Translations under genes and position numbers: made by a program | Assembly: GCA_030706635.1 (NCBI GenBank) | Contig: JAUZOD010000013.1 | Span: forward strand, 1 to 64,000 | Length of the DNA stretch: 64,000 nt | Origin: Bacteroidota bacterium | GTDB taxonomy: Bacteria > Bacteroidota > Bacteroidia > Chitinophagales > Chitinophagaceae | Reading direction: 5' to 3' | Part shown: piece after piece, positions 16,136-25,853 of the stretch | How positions within the stretch are numbered: the stretch's first letter is position 1 | Layout: each line of letters begins with the position of its first letter | The notes under the pieces: model-generated | What the model saw: the letters and a program-made list of their open reading frames with translations, nothing else | Database searches by the model: none | Told to the model about the DNA's origin: nothing

Positions 16136-18994
16136 ATGATTGAATTGAATGATCCGCCTGCACCGGCAGTTGATGAAATGATTGAAGTGTTTGGCGCCCG
16201 GGTGCATAATCTCAGGAATATCGATATTTCCATTCCAAAAAATCAGCTGGTGGTAATCACCGGCATCAGCGGCAGTGGTAAATCGTCCTTGGCCTTTGAT
16301 ACCATTTATGCCGAGGGCCAGCGCCGCTATATGGAAAGCTTTGGTGCCTACGCCAGGCAGTTTATCGGGGACATGGAGCGGCCTGACGTTGACAAAATCA
16401 CCGGGTTGAGTCCGGTGATTTCGATCGAACAGAAAACCACCAACCGCAATCCGCGCAGCACGGTGGGCACCGTTACGGAAGTATATGATTTTCTGCGTTT
16501 GCTGTATGCCCGCATCGGGCAGGCTTTTTCCTACAACACAGGCAAGCAGATGGTGAAGTTCAGTGAGGAGGAGATCGTGGAGAATATTTTTCAGAAATTT
16601 AAAAACAAAAAGATATCGGTGCTGGCGCCCATTGTACGGGGACGGAAAGGACATTACCGGGAATTATTTGAAGACATCCGCAAAAAAGGTTTTGTGAAAG
16701 TACGGGTCGACGGAGAGGTGAAAGACCTGGTGGCGAAGATGCAGGTTGACCGGTATAAAATTCACGATATAGAAGTGGTGATTGACCGGCTTGCGGTAAC
16801 CCCCGATATGAGAACGCGCGTTAGTCAGAGCATTCAGCGTGCGCTCGGGATGGGGAAGGACCTGATGTTTCTTCTGATCAACGACAGCAATCAGGTGGTT
16901 CAGTATAGCAAACACCTGATGTGTGAGGATACGGGTATCAGTTATGAAGAACCTTCGCCGAACAGTTTCTCTTTTAATTCTCCTTACGGCGCCTGTCCGG
17001 TGTGTAAGGGATTGGGCGCCGTATACCGGGTAAGCATGAACGCCATCATACCGGATAACGGCAAGACTGTAAATGAAGGCGCTATTATTCCGCTGGGCGG
17101 TGAACGCGAGGCCTACGTATTTAACCAGGTTCAGAAACTGGCGAAGAAAAATAAATTCAGCCTGGATACTCCGGTGAAAGAGATGCCTCAAAAAGCATTG
17201 AACCTGATCCTCTATGGAACCCAGGAGACTGTTCCGGAAAACAGCCTGGATTTTGATGAAAATGATACAGCAGCGGGCAATCCTGAATACGAGGGCCTGA
17301 TTCCGATGTTGAAAAGATGGTTTGGCGCTTCCGGAACGGATTCTCTCAGGGAATGGGTGGAAAAATTCATGGAATTAAAAACCTGTGGTTCCTGTGGTGG
17401 GGCAAGGCTGAGGAAAGAGAGTTTGTGGTTTCGGGTTGATGATAAGAATATTGCAGAACTGAATGAACTGAACCTGGATAAATTATATCACTGGTTTGAA
17501 GGCATTGAAAAAAGATTAAGTAATAAACAAAACACGATCGCCAAAGATGTTTTAAAAGAAATCCGGGAGCGCATCTTATTCCTGCTGGATGTAGGGCTGA
17601 ATTATCTCACCCTGAACCGCGGTACCAGAACCCTGAGCGGCGGTGAATCCCAGCGTATACGGCTGGCTACGCAAATCGGATCGCAATTACAGGGAATCAC
17701 CTATATTTTGGATGAACCAAGCATCGGTTTGCATCAGCGCGATAACCAGCGGCTCATCCTGGCTTTACAGAACCTGCGGGATATCGGTAACAGCATCCTG
17801 GTGGTGGAGCATGATAAGGAAATCATGATGGCTGCGGATTACCTGATAGATATCGGCCCGAAGGCAGGCCATCATGGTGGCCGTATCGTAGCCCAGGGAA
17901 CACCGGAGGCCATGCTGAAGCTCAATACCCTTACGGCTGATTATTTGAATGGTCATTTGCAGATACCCGTTCCGGCAGAACGCCGGCAGGGGAATGGGAA
18001 AGTGCTGGAACTGAAAGGAGCGAAGGGAAATAATTTAAAAAATGTGGATGTTGAGTTTCCATTGGGAAAATTTATTGCCGTGACGGGTGTCAGCGGAAGC
18101 GGGAAATCCACTTTGATTAACGAAACGTTGTATCCGGTTTTGAGCCATCACGCCTTCGGCTCACGCGCTGAGGCGATGGAATATAAAGGCATAAAGGGAC
18201 TGGAGCATATTGACAAGGTGATTGAAATTGATCAGTCACCCATCGGGCGAACCCCGCGAAGTAATCCGGCCACCTATTGTGGTTTCTTTACCGATATCCG
18301 GACCCTTTTTGCCTCTGTGCCGGAAGCGAAGATCCGCGGGTATAATGCGGGCCGGTTTTCTTTCAATGTGAAAAGCGGCCGTTGTGATGTTTGTGAAGGT
18401 GGCGGAATGCGCATGATTGAAATGAATTTTTTGCCGGATGTATATGTACGCTGTGAAAAATGCAACGGTAAAAGATACAACCGGGAAACCCTGGAGATAC
18501 GTTATAAGGGTAAGTCCATCAGCGATGTACTGGATATGACCGTTGATGAAGCCGTGGAATATTTCCAGAATGTTCATTACCTATACCGGAAAATTAAAGT
18601 ATTGCAGGAAGTGGGGTTGGGATATATAACACTCGGGCAATCTGCGGTAACACTCAGTGGAGGAGAAGCGCAGCGGGTAAAGCTGGGCACCGAATTATCC
18701 AAACGGGATACAGGTAAAACATTTTATATCCTCGACGAGCCCACGACGGGATTGCATTTCGAAGACATCAGTCATTTGCTGCTGGTATTGAACAAATTGG
18801 TTGACCGGGGTAATACCGTACTGGTGATAGAGCACAATATGGATGTTATCAAAGTGGCAGACCACGTAATAGACCTGGGCCCGGAAGGTGGAGACGGGGG
18901 CGGCCGGATTCTCTTTGAGGGAACACCGGAAGAGCTCATCGGGGTGAAAGAAAGTTTTACAGGAAAATTCCTTAAAGCAGAGTTGAAGCGCTAA
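16136..18994 (+). CDS. uvrA: UvrA, excinuclease ABC subunit A
   Basis: DNA damage-recognition ATPase of nucleotide excision repair, 952 residues from the chosen start. It has two ABC modules: Walker A GISGSGKSS near residue 42 and GVSGSGKST near residue 650, each with its own signature (TLSGGESQRIRLA, TLSGGEAQRVKLG) and Walker B (YILDEPSIGLH, YILDEPTTGLH). Zinc-finger cysteines occur in CPVCKGLG/CGSCGGAR and CDVCEGGG/CEKCNGKR. The open frame extends 84 codons upstream, but that part lies over the SAM riboswitch and its promoter on the other strand and has no UvrA similarity. ATG 16136 gives the normal length. No uvrB is nearby. Confidence 0.97.
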   Translation: MIELNDPPAPAVDEMIEVFGARVHNLRNIDISIPKNQLVVITGISGSGKSSLAFDTIYAEGQRRYMESFGAYARQFIGDMERPDVDKITGLSPVISIEQKTTNRNPRSTVGTVTEVYDFLRLLYARIGQAFSYNTGKQMVKFSEEEIVENIFQKFKNKKISVLAPIVRGRKGHYRELFEDIRKKGFVKVRVDGEVKDLVAKMQVDRYKIHDIEVVIDRLAVTPDMRTRVSQSIQRALGMGKDLMFLLINDSNQVVQYSKHLMCEDTGISYEEPSPNSFSFNSPYGACPVCKGLGAVYRVSMNAIIPDNGKTVNEGAIIPLGGEREAYVFNQVQKLAKKNKFSLDTPVKEMPQKALNLILYGTQETVPENSLDFDENDTAAGNPEYEGLIPMLKRWFGASGTDSLREWVEKFMELKTCGSCGGARLRKESLWFRVDDKNIAELNELNLDKLYHWFEGIEKRLSNKQNTIAKDVLKEIRERILFLLDVGLNYLTLNRGTRTLSGGESQRIRLATQIGSQLQGITYILDEPSIGLHQRDNQRLILALQNLRDIGNSILVVEHDKEIMMAADYLIDIGPKAGHHGGRIVAQGTPEAMLKLNTLTADYLNGHLQIPVPAERRQGNGKVLELKGAKGNNLKNVDVEFPLGKFIAVTGVSGSGKSTLINETLYPVLSHHAFGSRAEAMEYKGIKGLEHIDKVIEIDQSPIGRTPRSNPATYCGFFTDIRTLFASVPEAKIRGYNAGRFSFNVKSGRCDVCEGGGMRMIEMNFLPDVYVRCEKCNGKRYNRETLEIRYKGKSISDVLDMTVDEAVEYFQNVHYLYRKIKVLQEVGLGYITLGQSAVTLSGGEAQRVKLGTELSKRDTGKTFYILDEPTTGLHFEDISHLLLVLNKLVDRGNTVLVIEHNMDVIKVADHVIDLGPEGGDGGGRILFEGTPEELIGVKESFTGKFLKAELKR

Positions 18995-19220
18995 ATGATT
19001 TCGATAAAAACCTGGATAAACAAAAAAACAAGCGGACGGCAATTACTCATCGCCGGCCGTTGAGGACATTGGAGAAGCCAAAAAAGGTATGAGGCCAATA
19101 AGGGAAGCGGGATTTAATCAATAAAATCTTTGGGTACGAAAAATAGGGAACGGATCAGGTCTTACTTAACCTTCGGATATACGGATTTTACCAATTTTCC
19201 CGCCGCTTATTGGTTTGAGT

Positions 19221-19616
19221 TTAGTTTTTTCTTACGGTGAGCATTCCGTTTTCCACTTTTTGGTCATTTACAAATACTTCGTACAGATATCCTCCCGAAT
19301 TGATCTCCGGCAGAATGCTGGTTTCGTGGTTCCGGATGGCTGACTGGGTAACCAGTTTTCCCTCCAGATCGAATACATACAGTGTGTACTGATTTCCATT
19401 CACACCATCTACAGTAAATAAAAGTGTTTTGGAATCGGACGCAGTAAAAAGCCTGATCTTATGCCTTTTGCTGTTCTGGTTTTTGGTAACGACAACCGCC
19501 GTCGGATAAGAAGGCAGACTGCCTGCAAAGGAAAGGGCGGTTGAGGTGACAAAAACCACAGACATGATCATGGTTATCCATCTGCCTGAAAATTTACGGG
19601 ATAAGGGTTGCTTCAT
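19221..19616 (-). CDS. small exported protein, probable T9SS sorting-type domain
   Basis: A 131-residue protein with a long N-terminal signal sequence (membrane run MIMSVVFVTSTALSFAGS, about residues 16-33). The C-terminal 75 residues look like a type IX secretion (Por) C-terminal domain: beta strands YTLYVFDLEGKLV, then NSGGYLYEVFVNDQ, then a short basic tail GMLTVRKN. Such domains normally follow a large secreted cargo; here almost nothing precedes it. It may be a minimal cargo, a remnant, or an unrelated beta-sandwich. It lies 41 bases after the outer-membrane protein gene on the same strand and is probably cotranscribed. Function unknown. Confidence 0.7.
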   Translation of the reverse strand: MKQPLSRKFSGRWITMIMSVVFVTSTALSFAGSLPSYPTAVVVTKNQNSKRHKIRLFTASDSKTLLFTVDGVNGNQYTLYVFDLEGKLVTQSAIRNHETSILPEINSGGYLYEVFVNDQKVENGMLTVRKN

Positions 19617-19657
19617 AAGTGTTAAAAAAATTAAGGGTACGGATCAACAAAAACTAT

Positions 19658-20632
19658 TTAGAATCTCAACAATGGACATCTAGTTGAGTTGTCATAAGTG
19701 TGGTCACTTCCAAGGCGAACACCCAGCTTAAGGCCAAACGTGAAATAGGCATCGTTCTGGGTAGGATCTCCTCTTTTATCGCCTGGATTATAACCACTGC
19801 CGGCAACGCCCTGCAAGGGACTTTTGTTGGACATGGCAGCGGCGATCTGTGCGGTACCGGCCGGAAGATGGGCAGCGAATACGCTTGGATCTACAAAATT
19901 TGTGCTCAGGTCATCTATATAATCCGTGAATGTTTTTCTATGAATGACCTCGAAAGAAATGTTTACTTTCTCGCTGATATAATATTTGATCCCGGCGCCC
20001 ATCGGTATATTCATTTGGGTCAGATTATAATTCTTCCGGTTAGGATATTCGGGAAATCCTTCGCCTTCTGTATGGAGCGGCTGAAGATAGACCCAGGAAG
20101 ATTGCGAGGTGTTGGGATCAATATAAGAACCCATCGGATTAAAATGAAATACGCCTACGCCGATCAGTCCGTACGGTCTCAAACGTCCGGTCAGTTCCGT
20201 GGGGAAATCTTCAAATAATACGGTAGGATAAATTTCGGCCATCAAAGTAGCTTCACTGATATTAGATTTGAAATTGAGGTTTCTGTTTAAACGCGCTTCC
20301 TCAAGACCGCCTTTACCTTTAATATAATTATCATCCCCGTCTATTTTTCCAAAATTGACGGAAAGACGAAATCCTAAAACTTCATTGGGATGCGCTGCGA
20401 GATAAATGCCGTAAGAGAGTTTAGTGGCATTCATATTGTAATCCTTCAGAAATGGAGTTCCTTTTCCTATATGCCCCCCGAGATCGCCGAGAAATACCAT
20501 CGGACCAACAGTAAAACCCGCTTCAAAATAATTACCGGCGGAAAGTTGACTGAAAGAGGGTAAAGACAAGGCCAGCAGAATGGCCAGCGAGCACAAACAC
20601 TTCCGTAAATAGGAGTGTAGACCTGTTTTCAT
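19658..20632 (-). CDS. outer-membrane beta-barrel protein, DUF6089-like
   Basis: A 324-residue exported protein with a signal peptide (about residues 1-28, ending SLPSFSQ). The mature part alternates polar and hydrophobic residues as in a beta-barrel: ELTGRLRPYGLIGVGVFHFNP, then PMGAGIKYYISEKVNISFEV, and the late strand YFTFGLKLGVRLG. The segment EAGFTVGPMVFLGDLGG at the mature N-terminus is typical of the Bacteroidota DUF6089 group, whose role is unknown; surface location is inferred. An Asp/Thr region with FTDYIDDLSTNFVDP is also usual in these barrels. The next gene downstream is a small exported protein. Confidence 0.8.
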   Translation of the reverse strand: MKTGLHSYLRKCLCSLAILLALSLPSFSQLSAGNYFEAGFTVGPMVFLGDLGGHIGKGTPFLKDYNMNATKLSYGIYLAAHPNEVLGFRLSVNFGKIDGDDNYIKGKGGLEEARLNRNLNFKSNISEATLMAEIYPTVLFEDFPTELTGRLRPYGLIGVGVFHFNPMGSYIDPNTSQSSWVYLQPLHTEGEGFPEYPNRKNYNLTQMNIPMGAGIKYYISEKVNISFEVIHRKTFTDYIDDLSTNFVDPSVFAAHLPAGTAQIAAAMSNKSPLQGVAGSGYNPGDKRGDPTQNDAYFTFGLKLGVRLGSDHTYDNSTRCPLLRF

Positions 20633-20782
20633 GGAATATCGATTTAGTTTTCGGCGGTTTGGATTTCGGTTCTTAAATAATTAAAAAACCGGTTACCCTA
20701 CAAGAACGGGAATTATTCTTGAAATGGTGTAGTCAGGATAAACTATATTATTTGGACAAATTCCAAATACTGGAATGCAGGT

Positions 20783-21229
20783 TCATTTTGGATTTATCAA
20801 CATTTCAACGTGTTGAATATTGTCTTCCAGGTAGATTTCACTGTCTTTTATAAAGCCAAAGCCGGCATAAAAATCCTGAAGATATAATTGAGCACCAATG
20901 CGAATGGACTCCGTTTGAAAAAGTTGGCGCACGCGTAGTATGCTTTCCCGCATGAGTTCTTTTCCCAGTCCTTTTCCCCTGACTTCAGGGGAACTTACTA
21001 CCCGACCAATCGAAGTTTCCCGATAGGAAACCCCGGCCGGGATCAATCTGGCGTAAGCCAGCAGTTTTCCATTTTGCGTGCCCATTAAATGCCAGCACTT
21101 AAAATCCTTATTATCGCAATCCGGATAAGGACAGTTTTGTTCCACAATAAATACCTCATTACGTAATTGTAAAATGGCATATAGTTCGTGTACGGAAAGC
21201 TCATCGAATTTTTTGCAGGTCCAGGTCAT
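20783..21229 (-). CDS. GNAT acetyltransferase, ElaA-like
   Basis: A 148-residue GNAT-fold protein of the ElaA group. Marks are the N-terminal LRNEVFIVEQNCPYPD, the core strand SIGRVVSSPEVRGKGLGKELM with the acetyl-CoA loop RGKGLG (about residues 84-89), and FYAGFGFIKDSEIYLEDNIQHVEM at the end. The substrate of ElaA proteins is not established. Its start codon is three bases from the left arm of a long inverted repeat, whose right arm abuts the start of the divergent FAD oxidoreductase, so the two genes share near-identical leaders. Confidence 0.9.
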   Translation of the reverse strand: MTWTCKKFDELSVHELYAILQLRNEVFIVEQNCPYPDCDNKDFKCWHLMGTQNGKLLAYARLIPAGVSYRETSIGRVVSSPEVRGKGLGKELMRESILRVRQLFQTESIRIGAQLYLQDFYAGFGFIKDSEIYLEDNIQHVEMLINPK

Positions 21230-21232
21230 GAG

Positions 21233-21480
21233 GTTAATGTGCTGATGTAAAAATGCGCTAATGTGTTAATGCTTTGCCCACCCTAGCTTTAGCGAAGGTG
21301 GTGGAAATGTTTTTCCAGTCAATGCGAGCCGATAGCTAATTTCGGAATTTGATCATAATCAGCCTCAGTTAATCAAATAAAACTTTTTCTGTTACACCGG
21401 TCATTTACATATTTTCCCCCACCTTCGCTAAAGCTAGGGTGGGCAAACACATTAGCGCATTTTCACGTCAGCACATTAAC
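21233..21480. repeat. inverted repeat C1 with REP-like palindrome (8-mer type)
   Basis: Left arm 21233-21304 and right arm 21415-21480 are inverse copies about 66-72 bases long, the longest pair in the window. The outer half of each arm is built of octamers of the form NNNATGTG (TTAATGTG, CTGATGTA, CTAATGTG). The inner half is the shared 26-base module 21276-21301, inverted at 21419-21444. That module is itself a near-palindrome (CCCACC to GGTGGG), as in REP elements. The left arm has about seven extra bases. The arms lie three and zero bases from the start codons of the divergent flanking genes. Confidence 0.85.
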
Positions 21481-23028
21481 ATGCGTCTCCTTTTCATCTT
21501 CTTATCCGTTCTTTCCATTTCCGGGCTCGGTGCGCAGAAAATCCGATCAGTGGACATCTGTATCTATGGATCCACCTCAGGAGGCGTGATCGCAGCCTAT
21601 ACGGCAGCAAAGATGGGAAAAAAGGTGCTGCTGGTAACGCCAGACAACCACCCGGGGGGAATAACATCCGGGGGATTGGGCATGACCGATATTGGTAATA
21701 AATCTGCCATCACGGGAATTGCACGGGATTTTTACCGCCGCATTGGGGAACACTATGGAAAACGGGAGCAGTGGATCTTTGAGCCTCATGTGGCGGAGGC
21801 GGTGTTTAACACGTATCTGCGTCTCGGAAAAGTAGAAGTGTGGTACGGCCAGGGCCTCTTATCCGTGGTCCGGAACAAACAAAAGATTCAGGAAATAGAA
21901 ACCGGTAGTACACAAAAGACGGATGCTGATCGCCGGACCGTTAGGGCTGCTGTATTTATAGATTGTTCTTATGAAGGAGACCTCATGGCGAAAGCAGGTG
22001 TTTCTTATACCATTGGCCGTGAGCCAAACAGTCTCTATCACGAAACTTACAATGGGGTTCAGTTACGGGATAAACATCAGTTTCCCGACGCCGTGGATCC
22101 CTACCGGATTCCTGGAGATTCCCAAACTGGTTTATTATGGGGCATCAGTGCAGAACAACTGGCTCCGGATGGCACGGGGGATAAGAAAATCCAGGCTTAC
22201 AATTTCAGGGTTTGTTTAACGGACAGTGTGGCTAACCGGATTGATATTACCCGGCCAGCAGGATATGATTCCTCCCGGTATCTTTTGCTTTTACGTTATC
22301 TCGAAAAAAAGAATCCGGCCTCGCTGGATGACGGTGTGCTGAATATTAACCTGATGCCGGGCAGGAAAACAGATATCAACAACAACGGCCCTTTCTCCAC
22401 CGATATGATCGGCATGAATTATGACTATCCGGAAGCCGGACCGGGAACCAGGAAAGAAATCATTCTTCGGCACGAAATCTATGTAAAAGGCCTATTGTAT
22501 TTTTTGGGCCATGACGAACGCGTGCCGACACATTTACGGAATGAAATGCTCCGTTGGGGTTATCCGAAGGACGAGTATCAGGACAATGATCATTGGTCGC
22601 CTCAGCTATACATCCGCGAGGCGCGACGCATGACCGGAGAATACATTATGACACAGGCGAATTGTACAGGCATGGAGAAAGTCGCTGACGGTATCGGCAT
22701 GGCTGCGTACACCATGGATGCTCACAATTGCGAAAGGGTTATTGTAAATGGGATGGTGAAAAATGAAGGAGACGTGCAGATCGGCGGGTTTCCGCCTTAT
22801 CCCGTTTCCTACCGGGCCATTGTTCCGAAAACAAATGAGTGCAGCAATCTGCTGGTTCCGGTTTGTTTGTCAGCCAGCCATATTGCTTATGGCTCCATTC
22901 GTATGGAGCCGGTATTTATGGTACTCGGCCAATCCGCTGCCCTGGCGGCGGTGCTGGCATTAAATCTGCACCTGACAGTTCAGCAGGTGAAAATTGAGGA
23001 TATCCGGAGGATGCTGAGGCAAATGTGA
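21481..23028 (+). CDS. exported FAD-dependent oxidoreductase
   Basis: A 515-residue protein with a signal peptide (MRLLFIFLSVLSISGLGAQ) and a flavin-binding fold that starts at once: ICIYGSTSGGVIAAYTAAKMG, then VLLVTPDNHPGGITSGGLG. This fits the FAD_oxidored family (PF12831) often annotated as xanthan lyase-like or putative sugar oxidoreductase in Bacteroidota. The C-terminal FAD contact region is near APAIL/SIRMEPVFMVLGQSAALAA. The true substrate is not known. I start at ATG 21481; the longer frame would read through the inverted repeat arm. The TGA stop lies in the left arm of repeat C2. Confidence 0.85.
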   Translation: MRLLFIFLSVLSISGLGAQKIRSVDICIYGSTSGGVIAAYTAAKMGKKVLLVTPDNHPGGITSGGLGMTDIGNKSAITGIARDFYRRIGEHYGKREQWIFEPHVAEAVFNTYLRLGKVEVWYGQGLLSVVRNKQKIQEIETGSTQKTDADRRTVRAAVFIDCSYEGDLMAKAGVSYTIGREPNSLYHETYNGVQLRDKHQFPDAVDPYRIPGDSQTGLLWGISAEQLAPDGTGDKKIQAYNFRVCLTDSVANRIDITRPAGYDSSRYLLLLRYLEKKNPASLDDGVLNINLMPGRKTDINNNGPFSTDMIGMNYDYPEAGPGTRKEIILRHEIYVKGLLYFLGHDERVPTHLRNEMLRWGYPKDEYQDNDHWSPQLYIREARRMTGEYIMTQANCTGMEKVADGIGMAAYTMDAHNCERVIVNGMVKNEGDVQIGGFPPYPVSYRAIVPKTNECSNLLVPVCLSASHIAYGSIRMEPVFMVLGQSAALAAVLALNLHLTVQQVKIEDIRRMLRQM

Positions 23029-23121
23029 AAATGTGGAAATGTGCTGATGTGTAAATGAGGATCAGTCAGTACTATTGTGAATTCTATTTTCACATTAGCA
23101 CATTTCCACATCAGCACATCA
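23021..23121. repeat. intergenic inverted repeat C2 (8-mer type)
   Basis: Left arm 23021-23051 is a run of octamers AAATGTGA, AAATGTGG, AAATGTGC, TGATGTG. Right arm 23091-23121 is its inverse (minus strand CTGATGTG GAAATGTG CTAATGTG), with a 39-base spacer. It lies between two convergent genes, and the TGA stops of both fall in the arms (23026-23028 for the oxidoreductase, 23119-23121 for rarA). Same unit as repeats C1, D and I. Confidence 0.8.
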
Positions 23122-24387
23122 ATACTTATACTTCTCCTTCCACAGACCCCTCAAATGCTTCCTCAGTTCTTCTTCCCGCGCATTATTACCGGGTTCATAG
23201 AAAACACTTCCACTGATCTCGTCCGGAAGATATTCCTGCGGGGAAAAATGGTTATCATAACTGTGACTGTACTGATAGCCTTTCCCGTAGTCCATGTTTT
23301 TCATCAGTTTTGTAGGCGCGTTGCGGATGTGTAGGGGTACCGGTAAATCACCAGTTTGCTTTACCATGGCCAGGGCTCCGTCAATGGCTGTATAAGCGGC
23401 ATTGCTCTTTGGGGAAGATGCGAGATATACAGCGCATTGAGAAAGTATGATGCGGGATTCCGGGTATCCGATTTTGTTCACAGCTTCGAAGCTGGCATTG
23501 GCCAGGAGCAGGGCGTTGGGATTGGCATTGCCGATGTCCTCACTCGCCAGGATCAGCATCCGGCGGGCAATGAACTTCACATCTTCGCCTCCTTCAATCA
23601 TCCGGGCAAGCCAGTAAACCGCCGCATTCGGGTCGCTTCCGCGCATGGATTTAATAAAAGCGGAAATGATATCGTAATGCTGTTCCCCTTTTTTGTCGTA
23701 TAAAGCGATCCGTTGCTGCGCCGTATCCATGACCAGTTGATCGGTGACTATGATTTTTTTTGTGCCCGCGGAATCAATGACCAATTCCAGGAGATTGAGA
23801 AGCTTCCTGGCGTCCCCCCCCGAAATATTGATGAGCGCCTCGGTGTCTTTGAGTTCAATTTGTTTTGCCTGAAAAGACGGATCATGCTTTATGGCCGACT
23901 TCATCAGCTGGACGAGGTCTTCCTGGTTGAGCGGTTTCAGCACATAAACCTGGCACCGGCTCAGCAACGCACTGTTTACTTCAAAAGAAGGATTTTCCGT
24001 TGTGGCACCAATCAGGGTGATAATCCCTTTCTCCACCGCGCCGAGGAGGGCATCCTGCTGGCCTTTGTTAAACCGGTGGATTTCATCAATAAAAAGGATC
24101 ACTTTTTCTTTTTGTCTGGCTTCTTCGATCACCTCTCTGACCTCTTTAACGCCTGAGGAAATGGCGCTCAGGGTATAAAATGGCACATCCAGCGTATGGG
24201 CGATGATGTGGGCGATGGTGGTTTTCCCGGTTCCGGGAGGACCCCAAAGAATCATGGATGGCACTTTCCCCTGCTCTATAGCATTTCTGAGAATACTCCC
24301 CTTACCGGTAAGATGCCGCTGCCCCACCAACTGGTCGAGCGATTCAGGTCGGAGCCTTTCTGCCAACGGTGACTGAGAAGAAGCCAT
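23119..24387 (-). CDS. rarA: RarA/MgsA replication-associated AAA+ ATPase
   Basis: Clamp-loader-like AAA+ ATPase of 422 residues that acts at stalled replication forks. It has [19 protein letters not shown] at the N-terminus, Walker [13 protein letters not shown] (about 49-60), Walker [19 protein letters not shown], sensor 1 [12 protein letters not shown] and arginine finger LLSRCQVY. The C-terminal oligomerisation part includes [29 protein letters not shown] use the ATG at 24387 (MASSQSPLA); ten more codons are open upstream but not conserved. The gene is divergent from the protease gene, with 69 bases between the starts. Confidence 0.95.
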   Translation of the reverse strand: MASSQSPLAERLRPESLDQLVGQRHLTGKGSILRNAIEQGKVPSMILWGPPGTGKTTIAHIIAHTLDVPFYTLSAISSGVKEVREVIEEARQKEKVILFIDEIHRFNKGQQDALLGAVEKGIITLIGATTENPSFEVNSALLSRCQVYVLKPLNQEDLVQLMKSAIKHDPSFQAKQIELKDTEALINISGGDARKLLNLLELVIDSAGTKKIIVTDQLVMDTAQQRIALYDKKGEQHYDIISAFIKSMRGSDPNAAVYWLARMIEGGEDVKFIARRMLILASEDIGNANPNALLLANASFEAVNKIGYPESRIILSQCAVYLASSPKSNAAYTAIDGALAMVKQTGDLPVPLHIRNAPTKLMKNMDYGKGYQYSHSYDNHFSPQEYLPDEISGSVFYEPGNNAREEELRKHLRGLWKEKYKY

Positions 24388-24456
24388 AGAAAAAAGTTTA
24401 CCTTTAAACAACAACAAGTTAGCCCTTTTAAGGTTCTATATACAGGAGATGAAATC

Positions 24457-25842
24457 ATGAAAACCCGACTTCCGTTTTTAAGGTCATTTTTTGCCTGGGC
24501 CTTACTGGGTTCTTCCATATTTACGCCAACACAAGCGCAGAAATACACGGCAGTCCAAAACTATGGCATCAACCGCCCGGGCGTGGTGATGATCCGTACT
24601 GTTTTTTCGGCCGATGTCTACGTAAATAATATGCGGCTGGATTCGCGCAATTTCAACCATTTGCTGGATTCCCTGCAAAAAATAGATAGCAGCGGGGCTA
24701 TTTTTACTCCCGAACAAAAATTAGACATCGTACTGACCGAGATCAGCAATAATCCTAACCGCTTTTTTAAAGCATCCCTGGATTATATAAAACAGCCGGA
24801 AGAAATCACTTCCAGCGGAACGGGCTTCCTGATAACCGGAGATGGGTATGTGGCTACGAATTGTCACCTGATAGACCGGGATAAAGCATTTATCCGCCGC
24901 CAGTTTATTCTTTCCGCTTTCCAGCAGATCACGGAGGCGAATATTTCTGCTTTTGAAAATGCCTGGGCAACCCGTTTTTCCGAGCAGCAGAGAACACTTC
25001 TTTATAATACCTACGCCTCTGTTTATGCCCGTTTGTTCTCTATGGCTCTTTATGATCTGAAAAAAGACATATTCGTAGAGTACAGTGCGGATTCAACAAA
25101 TGGCTCAGCCGCCACGGTAAAGAAAATAGCGCATATCGTAATAAGAGGCCAGCCCATGCCAGGGAAAGATATTGCCATTCTTAAAATAGATGGCGACAGT
25201 TCCCTGCCTACCCTGAAGATTGCGGTGGACGACCTTCCCCGGGTAGGCGAACAATTGTTTGTATATGGTTTTCCGGGACCGGTAACCAATAATAATTATG
25301 TGGCGACAGAATCAGCCATCGAACCCACACTGACCACGGGCATTGTGAGTGCGCTTAAAAAATCGGTGGAAGGCTGGCCGCTGATTCAGATGGATGCCAA
25401 TATCAACCGGGGCAGCAGCGGTGGTCCGGTTTGCAATGAGAAGGGAGAAGTTGTTGGACTGACCACCTTTGGTAGTATTGAGAACAGCGGGGGTTTGGCC
25501 GCAGGTCTGAATTTCGCGATCCCCGTATCCATTTTGGAAGAATACCTGGACAGCGCTGAAGTGGTTGCCCGTCTCAGCGATATTTCCATCGTATTTGCAG
25601 ACGGGGTTCTATTATACGACCAGGAATATTACCGCGACGCGCTACGGAAATTTCAGCAGGTTAAAAAGATCAATAATAAATTTCCCGGATTGACGAGTTA
25701 TATCAATGATTCCGAAAAACGCCTGCATCAAAATAATGAGCGCAAGGCATCGATGATCCGGAATGATCTTTTGATACTGGGTCTGCTTTTATTTATCGCC
25801 CTGGTATTATTCAGGTTCCTGAAGAAACGCAGGCTTGCCTGA
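24457..25842 (+). CDS. membrane-anchored trypsin-like serine protease (S1C)
   Basis: A 461-residue protein with an N-terminal signal (about residues 1-28, ending PTQAQ). The chymotrypsin-type protease domain has probable catalytic H137 in VATNCHLID, an aspartate in the GKDIAILKIDGD segment (about 235-245) and nucleophile S321 in RGSSGGPV. There is no PDZ domain of the DegP kind. After the protease part comes a helical, TPR-like stretch (YYRDALRKFQQVKKINN) and a C-terminal membrane helix (about 432-454) ending KKRRLA, so the protease domain should sit in the periplasm. A long insert follows the histidine. Substrate unknown. ATG 24457 follows AGGAGATGAAATC. Confidence 0.88.
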   Translation: MKTRLPFLRSFFAWALLGSSIFTPTQAQKYTAVQNYGINRPGVVMIRTVFSADVYVNNMRLDSRNFNHLLDSLQKIDSSGAIFTPEQKLDIVLTEISNNPNRFFKASLDYIKQPEEITSSGTGFLITGDGYVATNCHLIDRDKAFIRRQFILSAFQQITEANISAFENAWATRFSEQQRTLLYNTYASVYARLFSMALYDLKKDIFVEYSADSTNGSAATVKKIAHIVIRGQPMPGKDIAILKIDGDSSLPTLKIAVDDLPRVGEQLFVYGFPGPVTNNNYVATESAIEPTLTTGIVSALKKSVEGWPLIQMDANINRGSSGGPVCNEKGEVVGLTTFGSIENSGGLAAGLNFAIPVSILEEYLDSAEVVARLSDISIVFADGVLLYDQEYYRDALRKFQQVKKINNKFPGLTSYINDSEKRLHQNNERKASMIRNDLLILGLLLFIALVLFRFLKKRRLA

Positions 25843-25853
25843 TTTCCGCCTTT

